This document shows, in pieces, positions 1-10,247 of a stretch of DNA of 64,000 nt (the stretch's first letter is position 1; each line of letters starts with the position of its first letter). A model generated the notes under the pieces. The model made no database searches. It saw only the letters and a program-made list of their open reading frames with translations, and had not been told where the DNA came from. The stretch comes from Nocardia amikacinitolerans NBRC 108937 (GTDB lineage Bacteria > Actinomycetota > Actinomycetes > Mycobacteriales > Mycobacteriaceae), in the NCBI RefSeq assembly GCF_001612615.1, contig NZ_BDAU01000033.1, positions 96,456 to 160,455 of the forward strand. Direction: 5' to 3'. Both the position numbers and the translations under genes were made by a program.

Positions 1-274
1 CGTCGAAGGAGCCGAACAGCAACGCCTGCCAGCTCTGCGAGCCCGCCTGTGCGGCGGCGGAGTAGTAGGTGTTGGCCCAACCGGAGTTCGTCAGATCCCA
101 CAGGTAGAGCGCCGCGGTGCCGAGGAGGAGCAGGAGGGCTCCCGGCCGCGCCCAGCGTGGTTGGGTCGACGGTCCGACGATCAGCCGGGTGATCCGATCC
201 CGTTGGCCAGGCGCGACGGCGCGATGTCGCTCCCGGTCTGTCTCCGGTTCGTGCTGTCTCAATGCCGATGTCAT
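1..274 (-). CDS. GT39-family membrane glycosyltransferase, N-terminus only (cut by window edge)
   Basis: Read leftward, an ATG at 274 follows the purine-rich stretch GGAAGAGC and opens 91 codons that run off the window. After a basic cytosolic stretch of about 45 residues comes a first membrane helix, then the family signature seen as NSGWANTYYSAAAQAGSQSW and LLFGS. This is the start of the ArnT/PMT-like (GT39) family, polytopic enzymes that move a sugar from a polyprenyl-phosphate carrier to an envelope acceptor. The same signature (NGWANAFYSAAAQAGSQSW) occurs in the gene starting at 707, so the two are divergent paralogues. The acceptor cannot be told from sequence. Confidence 0.85.
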   Translation of the reverse strand, partial: MTSALRQHEPETDRERHRAVAPGQRDRITRLIVGPSTQPRWARPGALLLLLGTAALYLWDLTNSGWANTYYSAAAQAGSQSWQALLFGSFD

Positions 275-706
275 GCTCTTCCTTCGTTCCGCCGGGCCAT
301 CGGTGGCCGGTGCGTGCTCGGTGTTATCGCCGGTCGTGTACGACATGCGATATGCCCGGAGACATGGAGGGTCCTCGCGTGCGATCCGGGTGCGGCGTAC
401 ATACGATGGTGGAACCCGAACCTCCAGGGCGACCTCGGTGTAGCTGGGAGGTGGCTCAGAGTCGTCGCACGGTTCGCTGAACGTCAGCTGTGTGCGATGT
501 GGCGCGATGACACGGACTCGCAGCACGGATCTGGCGCCCGCTGTGGTCGCGGTGGCGCGGGGCATCACTCGCGTGATGGGCGGCGGTTCGCCGACGTGCG
601 GATGAATCTCCCGCCATCAGCACAGCCGATCTTCCCTGATCACACCGGCAGCAACTTCCCAGGCGATGTGCAGCTTCGTCCGAGGTCCGCGGTCCAGAGT
701 GGCCCG
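275..706. promoter_or_regulatory. Divergent control region between two GT39 genes
   Basis: These 432 bases separate the two divergent glycosyltransferase starts. Open frames exist but show neither a recognisable product nor a good start site. I see no strong palindrome. By position the region should hold the promoters of both genes. Confidence 0.4.
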
Positions 707-2653
707 GTGACCGATACCGTGACAACACCGCCGCCGGTCGAGACGGCGCGGCGCGATGACAGCCTGCCGCGATGGGAGCGGACCGCGTTGGGCGCTTTGC
801 TGCTCGGCACCGCCGTCGCCTATCTCTGGAACCTCGCGGCCAACGGCTGGGCGAATGCCTTCTATTCGGCTGCCGCGCAGGCCGGTTCGCAGTCGTGGAC
901 GGCGTTCCTCTTCGGCTCCTCCGATGCGGCGAATTCGATCACGGTCGACAAACCGCCTGCGTCGCTGTGGCTTTCGGGGCTGTCGGTGCGTGTCTTCGGA
1001 TTGAGCAGTTGGAGCATTCAGGTCCCGCAGGTGTTACTCGGGGTGGCGACGGTCGCCCTGCTATGGGCGATCGTGCGACGCCAGTTCGGTCCCACAGCCG
1101 GATTGCTTGCCGGACTGGTGATGGCGCTGACGCCGGTGGCGGCCTTGATGTTCCGGTACAACAACCCGGATGCGCTGTTGGTCTTCCTCATGGTCGCGGC
1201 GGCATGGGCGCTGCTGCGTGGCATCGAGGATGGGCGCACCCGCTGGCTGGTGCTCGCGGGCGCATTCATCGGAATCGGGTTTCTCACCAAACAACTTCAG
1301 GTGCTACTCGTGGTCCCCGCTTTGGCGCTCACCTACTTGATCGCCGGTCCGCCCAAAGTAGGCACGCGCGTTCTGCAATTGTTCGCGGCAGGCGCCTCGA
1401 TGGTGGGCGCTGCGGGGTGGTGGGTGTTGATCGTGGAATTGCGGCCGGAATCGGCTCGGCCGTGGATCGGCGGTTCCTCGCACAATTCGATCCTGGAATT
1501 GACATTCGGCTACAACGGGATGAACCGGTTGAGTGGCGACCGGGGGGCCGGATCGAACGGGGCGGGTCTGACCCGGTTGTTCGGGGAGGCGCTCGGCGGC
1601 CAGATCGCCTGGCTTGTCCCTGCTTCGCTGGTGCTGTTGGTGTCCGGAATCGTTCTGTGTGGCAGAGCAGCTCGCACGAACCCGCGGCGTGCGGCGTTTC
1701 TGCTCTGGGGTGGGTGGTTGCTCACCACCGGGGCGGTTTTCAGCTTCATGACCGGAGGCTTCCACGAGTACTACACCGTCGCGCTGGCTCCTGCGGTCGC
1801 CGCACTCGTCGGCGGGGGCTCGGTCATGTTGTGGCGGCAACGCGAACAGCGTTGGGTGGGTGTCGTTCTCGCGCTCGCCGTGGTTCTGACGGCGGCGACC
1901 GCCTGGATGGTTCTCGGGCGTACGACGAATTTCGTGCCCTGGCTGCGATGGGTCGTACTCGCGGCCGCCTTGGTGGCGACGGTGGCGTTGCTGTTCCGGG
2001 TGTCCCGTCGGGTGGCGGTCGTCGCAGTTGCGGCCACCGCGGTGACCGGACTGGCCGGGCCGGTCGCGTACGTGGCCGATACGATCGCACGCCCGCACAC
2101 CGGCGGCATGCCGATCGCAGGTCCCAGCGTTCCGCACGGCGGGCTGATGCTGGGCGGGCCGCCTGGACCGAACGGCAACGTGCCCAGACCGCAAAGTAAT
2201 CCGGGTGTGCCATCCGCCCCGCCCGGTGCGCCTGGCGCCGTTCCGCAAGGCGGCGCCGGCGCCGCGCGTGAGGTTCCGGCAGGCCGGCCGGACGAGGCGC
2301 GCAAGCCCGGCGACCGGGTGCTCGCGCTGCTGAACGCCGATGCTGATGCCTACATGTGGGTGGCGGCCACCATCACCGCCGGCAATGCCGCGAGCTACCA
2401 GCTGGCCACCCAGCATCCGGTGATGCCGATCGGCGGTTTCATCGGCGGGGACCCCTCGCCCACCTTGGATCAGTTCCAGCAGTACGTGCGTGAGGGCGTG
2501 GTGCACTATTTCATCGGCGACGCCGATAGCCGCGCGCCCGGATTGGGCCGCTCCGAATCGGAGAGCACGAAGATCGCGCAATGGGTCAGGGCGAACTTCG
2601 CGGCCACCCAGGTCGACGGCGTCACACTGTACGACCTCACCGCCGCCCGCTGA
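707..2653 (+). CDS. GT39-family (ArnT/PMT-like) membrane glycosyltransferase
   Basis: A 648-residue polytopic membrane protein starting at GTG 707. The frame is open further upstream but lacks protein-like sequence there. A first membrane helix near residue 30 is followed by the extracytoplasmic loop NGWANAFYSAAAQAGSQSW and the motif ITVDKPPASLW, which in this family carries a conserved acidic residue of the active-site loop. About ten more hydrophobic helices follow, then a Pro/Gly-rich linker (roughly residues 460-535) and a soluble C-terminal domain ending in YDLTAAR. Family members transfer a sugar from a polyprenyl-phosphate donor to envelope glycans or proteins. The GT2 enzyme at 32195-33091 could make such a donor, but that is inference. 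Confidence 0.88.
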   Translation: MTDTVTTPPPVETARRDDSLPRWERTALGALLLGTAVAYLWNLAANGWANAFYSAAAQAGSQSWTAFLFGSSDAANSITVDKPPASLWLSGLSVRVFGLSSWSIQVPQVLLGVATVALLWAIVRRQFGPTAGLLAGLVMALTPVAALMFRYNNPDALLVFLMVAAAWALLRGIEDGRTRWLVLAGAFIGIGFLTKQLQVLLVVPALALTYLIAGPPKVGTRVLQLFAAGASMVGAAGWWVLIVELRPESARPWIGGSSHNSILELTFGYNGMNRLSGDRGAGSNGAGLTRLFGEALGGQIAWLVPASLVLLVSGIVLCGRAARTNPRRAAFLLWGGWLLTTGAVFSFMTGGFHEYYTVALAPAVAALVGGGSVMLWRQREQRWVGVVLALAVVLTAATAWMVLGRTTNFVPWLRWVVLAAALVATVALLFRVSRRVAVVAVAATAVTGLAGPVAYVADTIARPHTGGMPIAGPSVPHGGLMLGGPPGPNGNVPRPQSNPGVPSAPPGAPGAVPQGGAGAAREVPAGRPDEARKPGDRVLALLNADADAYMWVAATITAGNAASYQLATQHPVMPIGGFIGGDPSPTLDQFQQYVREGVVHYFIGDADSRAPGLGRSESESTKIAQWVRANFAATQVDGVTLYDLTAAR

Positions 2654-2725
2654 CCTTCCCGCGACAACCGGGTCAGCTCGGGTCGCCGCTTTGCGCCGCC
2701 GCTGGCGCGCCAGCTCGTACCGTTG

Positions 2726-2860
2726 TCATGAAACGCCTTCGCTGGTGTCGTTACTTCGCGTTGTCGACGACGCGACCGCCATGGACGACTTGGTGGACGG
2801 CGCCCATGGTCCGGTGCCACCGATCAGCACGGCGCGCGTCAGCGCCAGAATGTCGTTCAT
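2726..2860 (-). CDS. Possible 44-residue ORF directly after the DedA gene
   Basis: An ATG at 2860 lies one base past the DedA stop codon, with a GGAATTGAG-like ribosome site inside the end of DedA. That is the spacing expected of a translationally coupled gene. The 44-residue product (begins MNDILALTRAVLIGGTG) has a hydrophobic, glycine-containing start but matches nothing I recognise. It may be a real small protein, a remnant or chance. Confidence 0.25.
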   Translation of the reverse strand: MNDILALTRAVLIGGTGPWAPSTKSSMAVASSTTRSNDTSEGVS

Positions 2861-2861
2861 C

Positions 2862-3485
2862 TCAATTCCTTTCGTCGACGAGGTTCGGCCGCTTCGCGTC
2901 GCGTCGACGCCGCAGCCGGGCGATCAACGCGACCGCGAGCGTCACCGCGAGCAGCGCCAGACTGATCGGGCCGACGTACTTGCTGAAGATGGGACCGGCC
3001 AGATAGCCGCCGATCACGAAGATCGCCACCCAGGCCGTCGTGCCCGCCGCGCTGAATGCGAGAAAGCGTGGGAACGAGTACCGCGCGGCGCCCATCAGCA
3101 GCGGCACCACCGCGCGAATCGGCGGCACCCAGCAGGCGATCGCCACCGCCAGCTCGCCGCGGCGGAGCAGGAAGGCTTCGCCTTTGGTCAGCAACCGGCC
3201 GACAATTCTGGAGTCCTTCTGCGCGCGTTCGACTCGGTCGTCGATGCGGCGCCCGACCTGAAAGGCCAGACTCGGGCTGACGACCGCGGTTACGGCTATC
3301 GCGGTGAAGACGAGCGGTAGCGAGAGTTGACCGCTCGCGGCGAGGACGCCCGCCAAAATTAGAAACGGCTCGCCAGGCAGCAGCATGCCGATCGGAAACC
3401 AGAACATGACGGCGACGAGCGCCACGAGTGCCAGGTACAGCGTCGGGCCGTGCAGGCCGTCGAGAATGCTGGTTATGTCGCCCAC
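2862..3485 (-). CDS. DedA-family membrane protein
   Basis: I place the start at GTG 3485 because GGAGGCGGAGGC lies just upstream at good spacing; an ATG at 3512 is possible. The product is about 207 residues. It shows the DedA pattern: a hydrophobic N-terminus, the re-entrant segment with FPIGMLLPGEPFLILAG (P-G-E being typical), the basic region GRLLTKGEAFLLRRGE, then WVPPIRAVVPLLMGAARY with the conserved Arg, and two C-terminal helices with a basic tail. DedA proteins are flippases/transporters linked to undecaprenyl-phosphate or phospholipid recycling and proton-motive-force homeostasis. It stands alone, divergent from the LysR gene at 3670. Confidence 0.88.
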   Translation of the reverse strand: MGDITSILDGLHGPTLYLALVALVAVMFWFPIGMLLPGEPFLILAGVLAASGQLSLPLVFTAIAVTAVVSPSLAFQVGRRIDDRVERAQKDSRIVGRLLTKGEAFLLRRGELAVAIACWVPPIRAVVPLLMGAARYSFPRFLAFSAAGTTAWVAIFVIGGYLAGPIFSKYVGPISLALLAVTLAVALIARLRRRRDAKRPNLVDERN

Positions 3486-3669
3486 GGTTACGCCTCCGCC
3501 TCCGTTGCGCATGCCGAGGGAGATATCGCGCCCGCTAGATGCGGGGTGTGGTGAGCGCCGTCGATCGATGGAAGAACCTCGGTGGTCATGACGCCGATCC
3601 TGGATGCCGGTCAGGTATATGAGAAGTCAATAGTTTGTATTCGGTGATAAGCGCCGTGGATATCATTAG
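3486..3669. promoter_or_regulatory. Divergent DedA/LysR promoter region
   Basis: The part next to the LysR gene (about 3612-3668) is markedly AT-rich against the GC-rich background, with ATAGTTTGTATTCGGTGAT near 3629-3647. This is where a LysR autoregulatory site (T-N11-A type) and the two promoters would be expected. The exact operator cannot be fixed by eye. Confidence 0.35.
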
Positions 3670-4590
3670 GTGGTGACCACTCCGCGCCCCGATATGAATC
3701 TTCTGGTCGCGCTGCACGCGCTGCTCGAGGAGCGGCATGTGAGTCGTGCCGCAGAGCGTATCGGTGTCAGCCAGCCGGCGGCGAGCGCGTTGCTGGCGCG
3801 ATTACGCAGGAAGTTCGGCGACGAACTGCTGGTGCGCGTCGGCAACGGATACGAGCTCACCCCGCTGGCGGTGCAACTGAGCGAACAGGTGGCCGGGGTC
3901 ATGCAGCTATCGGATCGGCTGTTCGCAACCAAGTCCCACTTCGATCCGTCCACCACCGAGCGGGAATTCGCGCTGGTGATCTCGGATTACGCCGTCGCGG
4001 TGCTGGGCCCAGCACTGTTGTCGGCGTTCGAGACACAGGCGCCGCACGCGGTGTTGCGGTTCCGGCAATTCGGCTTCGCCGTTCCTTCCGATACCGAGAT
4101 GCGCTCGGTGGACGGGCTGATCGCGCCACGCGGCACGCTGCCGGCCGGATTGCACGGCATCGAACTCTTTGCCGACGAGTGGGTGGCGATCGTCGATCGA
4201 CGCAACGAACATGTGGGGGAGACGCTGGATTGGCGGCGGCTCGACGATCTGCGATGGGTATTCGGCCAGCACGACCGACGTCAGATGCCTTTGGTGATGC
4301 GCAGGCTGGCCGAGCGCGGTGTACAGATTCAGCCGCACGCGGTGATCGACAGCTTCTTGGCACTGCCGCGATACGTTCGCGGCACCGATCGGGTCGGCGT
4401 TGTCCAACGAAGATTGACCCGGGACTTGGCGTGGCCGCCGGAGCTGAGGGTGCTGCCCTTCGATGCCGGGCCAATCAACGACGCGCTGTGGTGGCATCCG
4501 ATCCACGCGCACGACTCCGGCCACCGATGGTTCCGCGAGCTCGTCGGTGATGTGGGCCGATTACTCGACGCTGACACCGCCGTCGAGTAG
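3670..4590 (+). CDS. LysR-family transcriptional regulator (NodD/LinR-like)
   Basis: 306 residues starting GTG 3670 (GTG 3673 also possible). The N-terminal winged HTH reads DMNLLVALHALLEERHVSRA, then AAERIGVSQPAASALLARLRRKFGDELLVR, the classic LysR DNA-binding domain of the subgroup that includes NodD and LinR. A linker helix and a periplasmic-binding-protein-like effector domain (about residues 95-300) follow. Members bind a small aromatic or fatty co-inducer and usually act on a divergent neighbour, here DedA, though that target is only a guess. Confidence 0.9.
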   Translation: MVTTPRPDMNLLVALHALLEERHVSRAAERIGVSQPAASALLARLRRKFGDELLVRVGNGYELTPLAVQLSEQVAGVMQLSDRLFATKSHFDPSTTEREFALVISDYAVAVLGPALLSAFETQAPHAVLRFRQFGFAVPSDTEMRSVDGLIAPRGTLPAGLHGIELFADEWVAIVDRRNEHVGETLDWRRLDDLRWVFGQHDRRQMPLVMRRLAERGVQIQPHAVIDSFLALPRYVRGTDRVGVVQRRLTRDLAWPPELRVLPFDAGPINDALWWHPIHAHDSGHRWFRELVGDVGRLLDADTAVE

Positions 4591-4747
4591 GACATCTGTG
4601 GCTGCCAGCAGCTTCCCAGTCAGGCAGCGGGTTGGCGGCAGCTTCAGCGGCGATGATCGCTGAGTCGGGAGCCGGTCGGACGTTCGCTGTGATGCCCGAC
4701 CGGCCCGTATCCTGCTCGCGGCGCTCACCATTGGCATGGCATGGTGT

Positions 4748-4784
4748 GGGTGGCCCCGCCGCCGTGCTGGAGGCGGGGCCACCC
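4748..4784. terminator. Hairpin 1 between convergent genes
   Basis: GGGTGGCCCCGCC (4748-4760) and GGCGGGGCCACCC (4772-4784) are perfect 13-base inverted arms around an 11-base loop GCCGTGCTGGA. It lies in the 311-base gap between the convergent LysR and secreted-protein genes, as expected for a two-way terminator, although no T-tract follows. Confidence 0.7.
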
Positions 4785-4859
4785 GAATCCGGTGCCGCTG
4801 GGGGATGCGTTGGCTATCGCGGGCAAGTGCGGTGACGAGTGCGTACGAAACGTCGCAGC

Positions 4860-4884
4860 GGCCCCGGCGTGCTGGGACGGGGCC
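4860..4884. terminator. Hairpin 2 between convergent genes
   Basis: GGCCCCG (4860-4866) and CGGGGCC (4878-4884) flank an 11-base loop GCGTGCTGGGA that nearly repeats the loop of the hairpin at 4748-4784. It sits 17 bases past the stop of the secreted-protein gene read leftward. The rest of the gap holds no gene. Confidence 0.55.
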
Positions 4885-4901
4885 ACCGCGACGTGGATCT
4901 C

Positions 4902-5666
4902 TCAGACGGCCGGAATGCCCTGTTGTGCAGCATCGGAAACCGGTGCGGGCGGAGCGTTCAGCTTGTTCTGCATCTGCGCGAACGCGGCGATGCCGACCGG
5001 AATGCCGAGGGCCGCGGCGCCCAAGGGCGAGAGTACCGCGCCCAGCATAGCTGCGCCCCCCACGCACCCGGTCAGTGCCGCGGGGACCGTCAATGTGCCG
5101 AGGCTGACCAGAGTGAACAGAGTACCGCCGGTGACGGCGCCCGCGAGGCAGCCAACGGTGAGCCCGGTGAGCCCGCCGACCATCCCGCCGACACCCGCCG
5201 CGAGGGCGAATTGCCCAGCGGCAGCACCGAGTGCCTGATCGAACCGATCCTGCGGGCTCGGCGATCCTGGTGCGTTCACGGGGGTCGCCGCGTTCACTAG
5301 CGCGGAAGCGGGCATTGTTTCGGACGTGGACACCGATCCGGCCACCGTTTCATCGGCGGCCAGCGGCGGTGTCGAGAACGAGGTGCCGGCAATGGTGGCG
5401 CCCGACGCGTCCTGGACCTGGAACTGAGAACCCAGAGCCGTCAGCTTTCCGAACGGGGTGTCGATGACAACGGACTGGTCGGCCAGATTGCTGGTGTACT
5501 GGACGCCGGGGAGGACTTCCGTTGTCAGGTTGGTGATTTCGGGCGCCTGTGTGGCGGCCGGATCGGCATGTGCCGTGCCTGCGGCCGCGGCCGTGGCTAT
5601 CGCCGCTATCGTGGCGGCCACGAGGGCGGATTTCTGCGTCGAGGTCATCATCGGCCTCATCTCCAT
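4902..5666 (-). CDS. Exported protein with glycine-zipper C-terminal half
   Basis: 254 residues, with several in-frame ATGs near the start (5666, 5654, 5648, 5645). A Sec signal peptide ends at AAAGTAHADPAAT. Residues 40-110 look like a beta-rich soluble domain (VLPGVQYTSNLADQSVVIDT). Residues 150-235 are glycine/alanine-rich hydrophobic segments with repeated G-x3-G spacing and three cysteines, resembling glycine-zipper membrane inserts. The protein at 31127-31900 has the same design (signal peptide, beta domain, GAFLGTAVGAAIGC-type tail), so the two are paralogues. No function is recognised; such proteins are typical of Nocardia. Confidence 0.75.
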   Translation of the reverse strand: MEMRPMMTSTQKSALVAATIAAIATAAAAGTAHADPAATQAPEITNLTTEVLPGVQYTSNLADQSVVIDTPFGKLTALGSQFQVQDASGATIAGTSFSTPPLAADETVAGSVSTSETMPASALVNAATPVNAPGSPSPQDRFDQALGAAAGQFALAAGVGGMVGGLTGLTVGCLAGAVTGGTLFTLVSLGTLTVPAALTGCVGGAAMLGAVLSPLGAAALGIPVGIAAFAQMQNKLNAPPAPVSDAAQQGIPAV

Positions 5667-6234
5667 CTCTATCTCTTACACAACTCGGCAGTGTCACCGT
5701 CGCCGCTGTCCTGTTCTGTCAGGAGGCAACGCCGGTGATGCCGCGACGGTCGCGGTTCTTGCTGCCGAGAGATCTCGGTCGAGGCGCTGCTTGGCCCTCG
5801 ACGATTTCGCGCCGGACCCGGTCGTGGTCGTCAACGATCGGGGTGGGTCGAACGGTGGATGCGCGGGACGGCCGCCGCGCACGTGCGCGGCATCCGTTGA
5901 GTCCATCGATACCGGTTGCCCCGGTGCGGGTTTGTCCTCGGGAGCGTGCAATCCGGGTGGGTGGTCGTTGAAGGCTCGGTCCGCACGCCCACTGTGACCT
6001 GCTGGACATTCATGAATGTTCTGTTGTTTAGATCACGTTTCGCACAGTAGGCGAATGCGAGGTGCCGAGTCAAGAACTTTCGGGCGGCAAATGTACTGGA
6101 GGGCAGTCGGGTGTCTGCTGAGCGAAATCTTTGCTGTGGCGGCCTGTGTAGGAGGTTCTTGCTCGCAGAACAAGGCCGGAGGAGTGGCGGCGCCCCTTCG
6201 CTCGCGAGGAGACCGTGACCATACCCAAGGCTAT
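5667..6234. other. Gene-free stretch before the catabolic region
   Basis: 568 bases in which I see no convincing gene in any frame. The only sharp structure is the 14-base palindrome at 6006-6019. The promoter of the leftward secreted-protein gene should lie near 5670-5800. Confidence 0.5.
6006..6019. promoter_or_regulatory. Perfect 14-base palindrome, possible operator
   Basis: ACATTCATGAATGT is identical to its reverse complement. Its length and symmetry suit a dimeric repressor site, but no intact gene starts close by, so it may be an orphan of the decayed region that follows. Confidence 0.35.
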
Positions 6235-6406
6235 TCCACCGCAGCGGTGGACAACGCGGCGCGAATTATGTTGATGCTCAGGCATTATGCCCCTGCGCGC
6301 CGCCGGGGTGGCCGACGAGTTCGGCGTCGCGCGCTCGACGGAGCACCATATGCCGACCACCCTGCAAGCGGGCGACCTGCTGCGCCAGGACACCGCCTAC
6401 AAGTAA
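6235..6406 (+). pseudogene. IclR-family regulator, frameshifted N-terminal fragment
   Basis: Frame 1 encodes AVDNAARIMLMLRHYAP, the start of an IclR winged HTH. After about 6292 the homology continues in another frame as LRAAGVADEFGVARSTEHHM and then TTLQAGDLLRQDTAYK before a TAA. Together they spell the helix-turn-helix of an IclR regulator, with one frameshift and no effector domain. It lies beyond the end of the leftward aromatic operon, whose natural regulator is often IclR-type. It cannot make a working regulator. Confidence 0.75.
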
Positions 6407-6549
6407 CCTTTCGTTCGATTCACTCTGGGCGCCGAAGTATCCGCGGTCTCAATGGTTCGATGCCACGACCGCGCAGCGCCACGCTGAGCGGCTCGAGCGA
6501 CACCGGACTGCGTGATAGCGCACTATTTCGATCACCAGCGACTCGTGGA

Positions 6550-7116
6550 TCACTGGATGGGCGCGCCGATGCTGAACAGACCCATGAGCTGCGCGAGGCT
6601 GCGGTAGTAGCCCGCCAGCACCGTCACCTCGATCACGGCCGTCCGGGCGAGGACGTCGTTCTCGGGTCGATTGTCGGGTGTCAGGATCGATGTGTCGGCG
6701 CTGCACGCGGCGAGGGCTGCGACGGCGGCCTCCCGGTCGTTGGCTGCGACGAAGTGTCCCGTACGTAGCCCGTCGATCTCGTCGTCGGTCAGCCCGGCGG
6801 CCCGGCCGACCGCCTCGTGTGCGTAACGTTCGAAAGCGCTTGCGGTGCAACGTGCCACGGTCAGGATCGCGATCTCCCGTTCCCGAGCGGTCAACGAGGT
6901 CCGGTAGCGCAGCGCCGCACCGAGTGCCTGGAGCGGTTCACCGGTCTCGGGTACTTCGACCATCAGCCCGAATGGACCGAGCAGGCGGCCGTCCGCGTCG
7001 GCGATCTGGAAGTGTTGCGGGCTCGTAGTCCGCGGGCCGTGCACGATCGCGTCGTACACGGCGCGCTGCCGCGCGGTGAGCGCGTCGCGGCCCGGCTGCT
7101 CGTCCGTACCGGTCAT
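6550..7116 (-). CDS. Carboxymuconolactone decarboxylase-like (AhpD-fold) protein
   Basis: 188 residues, starting at the ATG that overlaps the upstream stop (ATGA, 7113-7116). The body is all-helical, with LTAREREIAILTVARCTASA, then FERYAHEAVGRAAGLTDDEI, matching the CMD/AhpD fold. The redox CxxC of AhpD is absent: one cysteine sits at TVARCTAS and the usual catalytic EWxxH becomes ERYAHE. That favours a decarboxylase or lactone-handling member over a peroxidase partner. It is the last gene of the leftward operon (13054 to 6550). No terminator is obvious after it. Confidence 0.82.
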   Translation of the reverse strand: MTGTDEQPGRDALTARQRAVYDAIVHGPRTTSPQHFQIADADGRLLGPFGLMVEVPETGEPLQALGAALRYRTSLTAREREIAILTVARCTASAFERYAHEAVGRAAGLTDDEIDGLRTGHFVAANDREAAVAALAACSADTSILTPDNRPENDVLARTAVIEVTVLAGYYRSLAQLMGLFSIGAPIQ

Positions 7117-7556
7117 CGCGCCAGATACATGCGATGGAACCAGCCCTGGGGAGCGGCGCCCTCGACGACGATGGCGCGTCGCTGGATGAGCCAGGCGCCG
7201 CTGGGTTGCCTGCGGAACGTGTCGTGCCAATGCCCCCAGTGATCCGGGGCCGCCTCGTCGGTGACCGCGAGGAAGGAGGTCTCGGTATCGGCCGAGTCGT
7301 CGCCGGTGAAGCGGATGTCGACGGTCGTGATGTGGTGGCGAATGAACGCGGCCTCGCCGCCGCGCACCACCTTGCCGAGTTCGGCGGGCGGGACCGAGGT
7401 TCCATCTGGCAGCACTAGTTCGGCGTCCGGCGTGAACAGCGGCAGCATGTCCGCGAAGTCCAGCTTGTCGCGGGCGGTGTGGGCGTATCGGTGCACGACG
7501 GCGTGGATTAGCGCACGGTCGTTGGCGCGGGCGATGGTGAAGCTGGTGTCTGTCAT
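7113..7556 (-). CDS. SnoaL/NTF2-like protein
   Basis: 147 residues, cytosolic. The family signature is IHAVVHRYAHTARDKLDFADMLPLFTPDAEL near the N-terminus, a conserved cone-shaped alpha+beta fold, and DHWGHWHDTFRRQPSGAWLI toward the end. NTF2-like domains of this sort act as ring hydroxylase small subunits, hydratases or isomerases in aromatic pathways. Here it sits between a flavin monooxygenase and a CMD-like protein, with a 10-base gap upstream and a 4-base overlap downstream, so a pathway role (dehydration or isomerisation of a ring product) is likely but unproven. Confidence 0.82.
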   Translation of the reverse strand: MTDTSFTIARANDRALIHAVVHRYAHTARDKLDFADMLPLFTPDAELVLPDGTSVPPAELGKVVRGGEAAFIRHHITTVDIRFTGDDSADTETSFLAVTDEAAPDHWGHWHDTFRRQPSGAWLIQRRAIVVEGAAPQGWFHRMYLAR

Positions 7557-7566
7557 CGGTGGGTCG

Positions 7567-9116
<1,550 letters not shown>

Positions 9117-9120
<4 letters not shown>

Positions 9121-10247
9121 GGATATTCTCCTGGAACGCTGCCATTGGTCGCTGTCGTGTCGTAGAGCCGATCGGCGAACCAGTCCGCGACGAGAACGTG
9201 CTTTTCGTGGGAGTGGTTGTAGAGGCAGTGATCCCCATCGACCCACTCGTGGAAGCGTTTGTCGGCACTGCCTGCCGCGTCGTGCAGTGCGCGCGCGTTC
9301 TCCACCAGAAAGACCCGGTCGGGCGTACCGTGCAGCACCAGCAGCGGACAGGTCAGCTGTCCGAGCAGCTCGGGAGAGAGCGTGAACTGCTCGAGTGCGT
9401 GCCTGGCTCGGTCGGGGTCATCGATGCCGAGCAGCGGCATCACCTTGCCGGCGAAACGGTGGTACCTGTCGAGGATCTCGGCAGGCCGGATGGTGCCGCC
9501 GTTCACGCAGCACGCGGCGATCCGATCGTCGGTGGCCGCGGTGAGCGCAGCGAGATAGCCGCCCATGCTGTTTCCCCAGATACCGACCGTGGACCGGAGT
9601 CTGCGGTCGGTCAGCAAATAGTCGATGACGGCCGAGAAAGCCTTGGCGACGGCAGAATCCATATGCAGGCCATGGAACAGGCGGGTCTCGCCCTGGCCGG
9701 GTCCATCCACCAGGAACGCTGCCACATTGCGCGCGAGCAGGTATTCGGCGCCGACGTGATACTCCTCGCGCCATCCGTCGAATCCGCCCATGACGATGAC
9801 CACCGGTGGTGCCGGGACGTCGGAGGGACGCAACAGCCAGCCGCACAGCGCGCCTCCGTCGTAGGGGATCTCGACGTGATCGACCGGCGGGTCGCTGAGC
9901 TCTCCGGCCCGGCCGTAGTGCCCGATCAATGAGCGGTACATGTCGCGCTTGCGCGGATCGCTGTCGGCAAGCGGCACTTGACCGACTCGGTAGCAAGCAG
10001 ACGCCCGCAGGTGCCAGTCGCGTGCGGTGGTGAAATGACCCTGTGCAGCGGCTTTTCCGGCGCGTTCGGCGTTGAGTTCGCCGAGTGCCGCGGCGGCGTC
10101 CGGCCACGGCCGTCCTGTGTCGACCGCTGCGTAGAGGTCGACGACATCGGCGTAGTCCATGCCGTTGCCGATCAGGCGTTGCATCGGCATCGCGCGTTTG
10201 TGCGCTTCGGCTTCGGCCCGCCAGGACGAGTCGGCGCCCGCCGTCAT
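9117..10247 (-). CDS. Alpha/beta hydrolase of the C-C bond hydrolase (2,6-dihydropseudooxynicotine hydrolase-like) group
   Basis: 376 residues. A helical N-terminal cap (about 1-120) precedes the alpha/beta hydrolase core. The core has VVIVMGGFDGWREEYH (oxyanion region), the nucleophile elbow GNSMGG, an acidic residue near PLLVLHGTPDRVF, and a late HDxx-like His at DGDHCLYNHSHEKH. This layout is that of the 2,6-dihydropseudooxynicotine hydrolase/FrsA-like group, which can split a C-C bond between a ring and an acyl side chain. It overlaps both neighbours by 4 bases, between two monooxygenases, so a ring hydroxylation followed by side-chain or ring cleavage is plausible. The substrate is unknown. 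Confidence 0.82.

Noticed and set aside
1304..2581. Long leftward open frame opposite the GT39 gene
   Set aside because: Composition follows the reversed codon bias of the real membrane protein; rich in Arg/His/Pro, no domain and no start signal.
6016..6768. Open frame of 250 codons as an intact gene
   Set aside because: Only residues spelling an IclR HTH are meaningful; the rest is out of frame, so it was called a pseudogene fragment instead.
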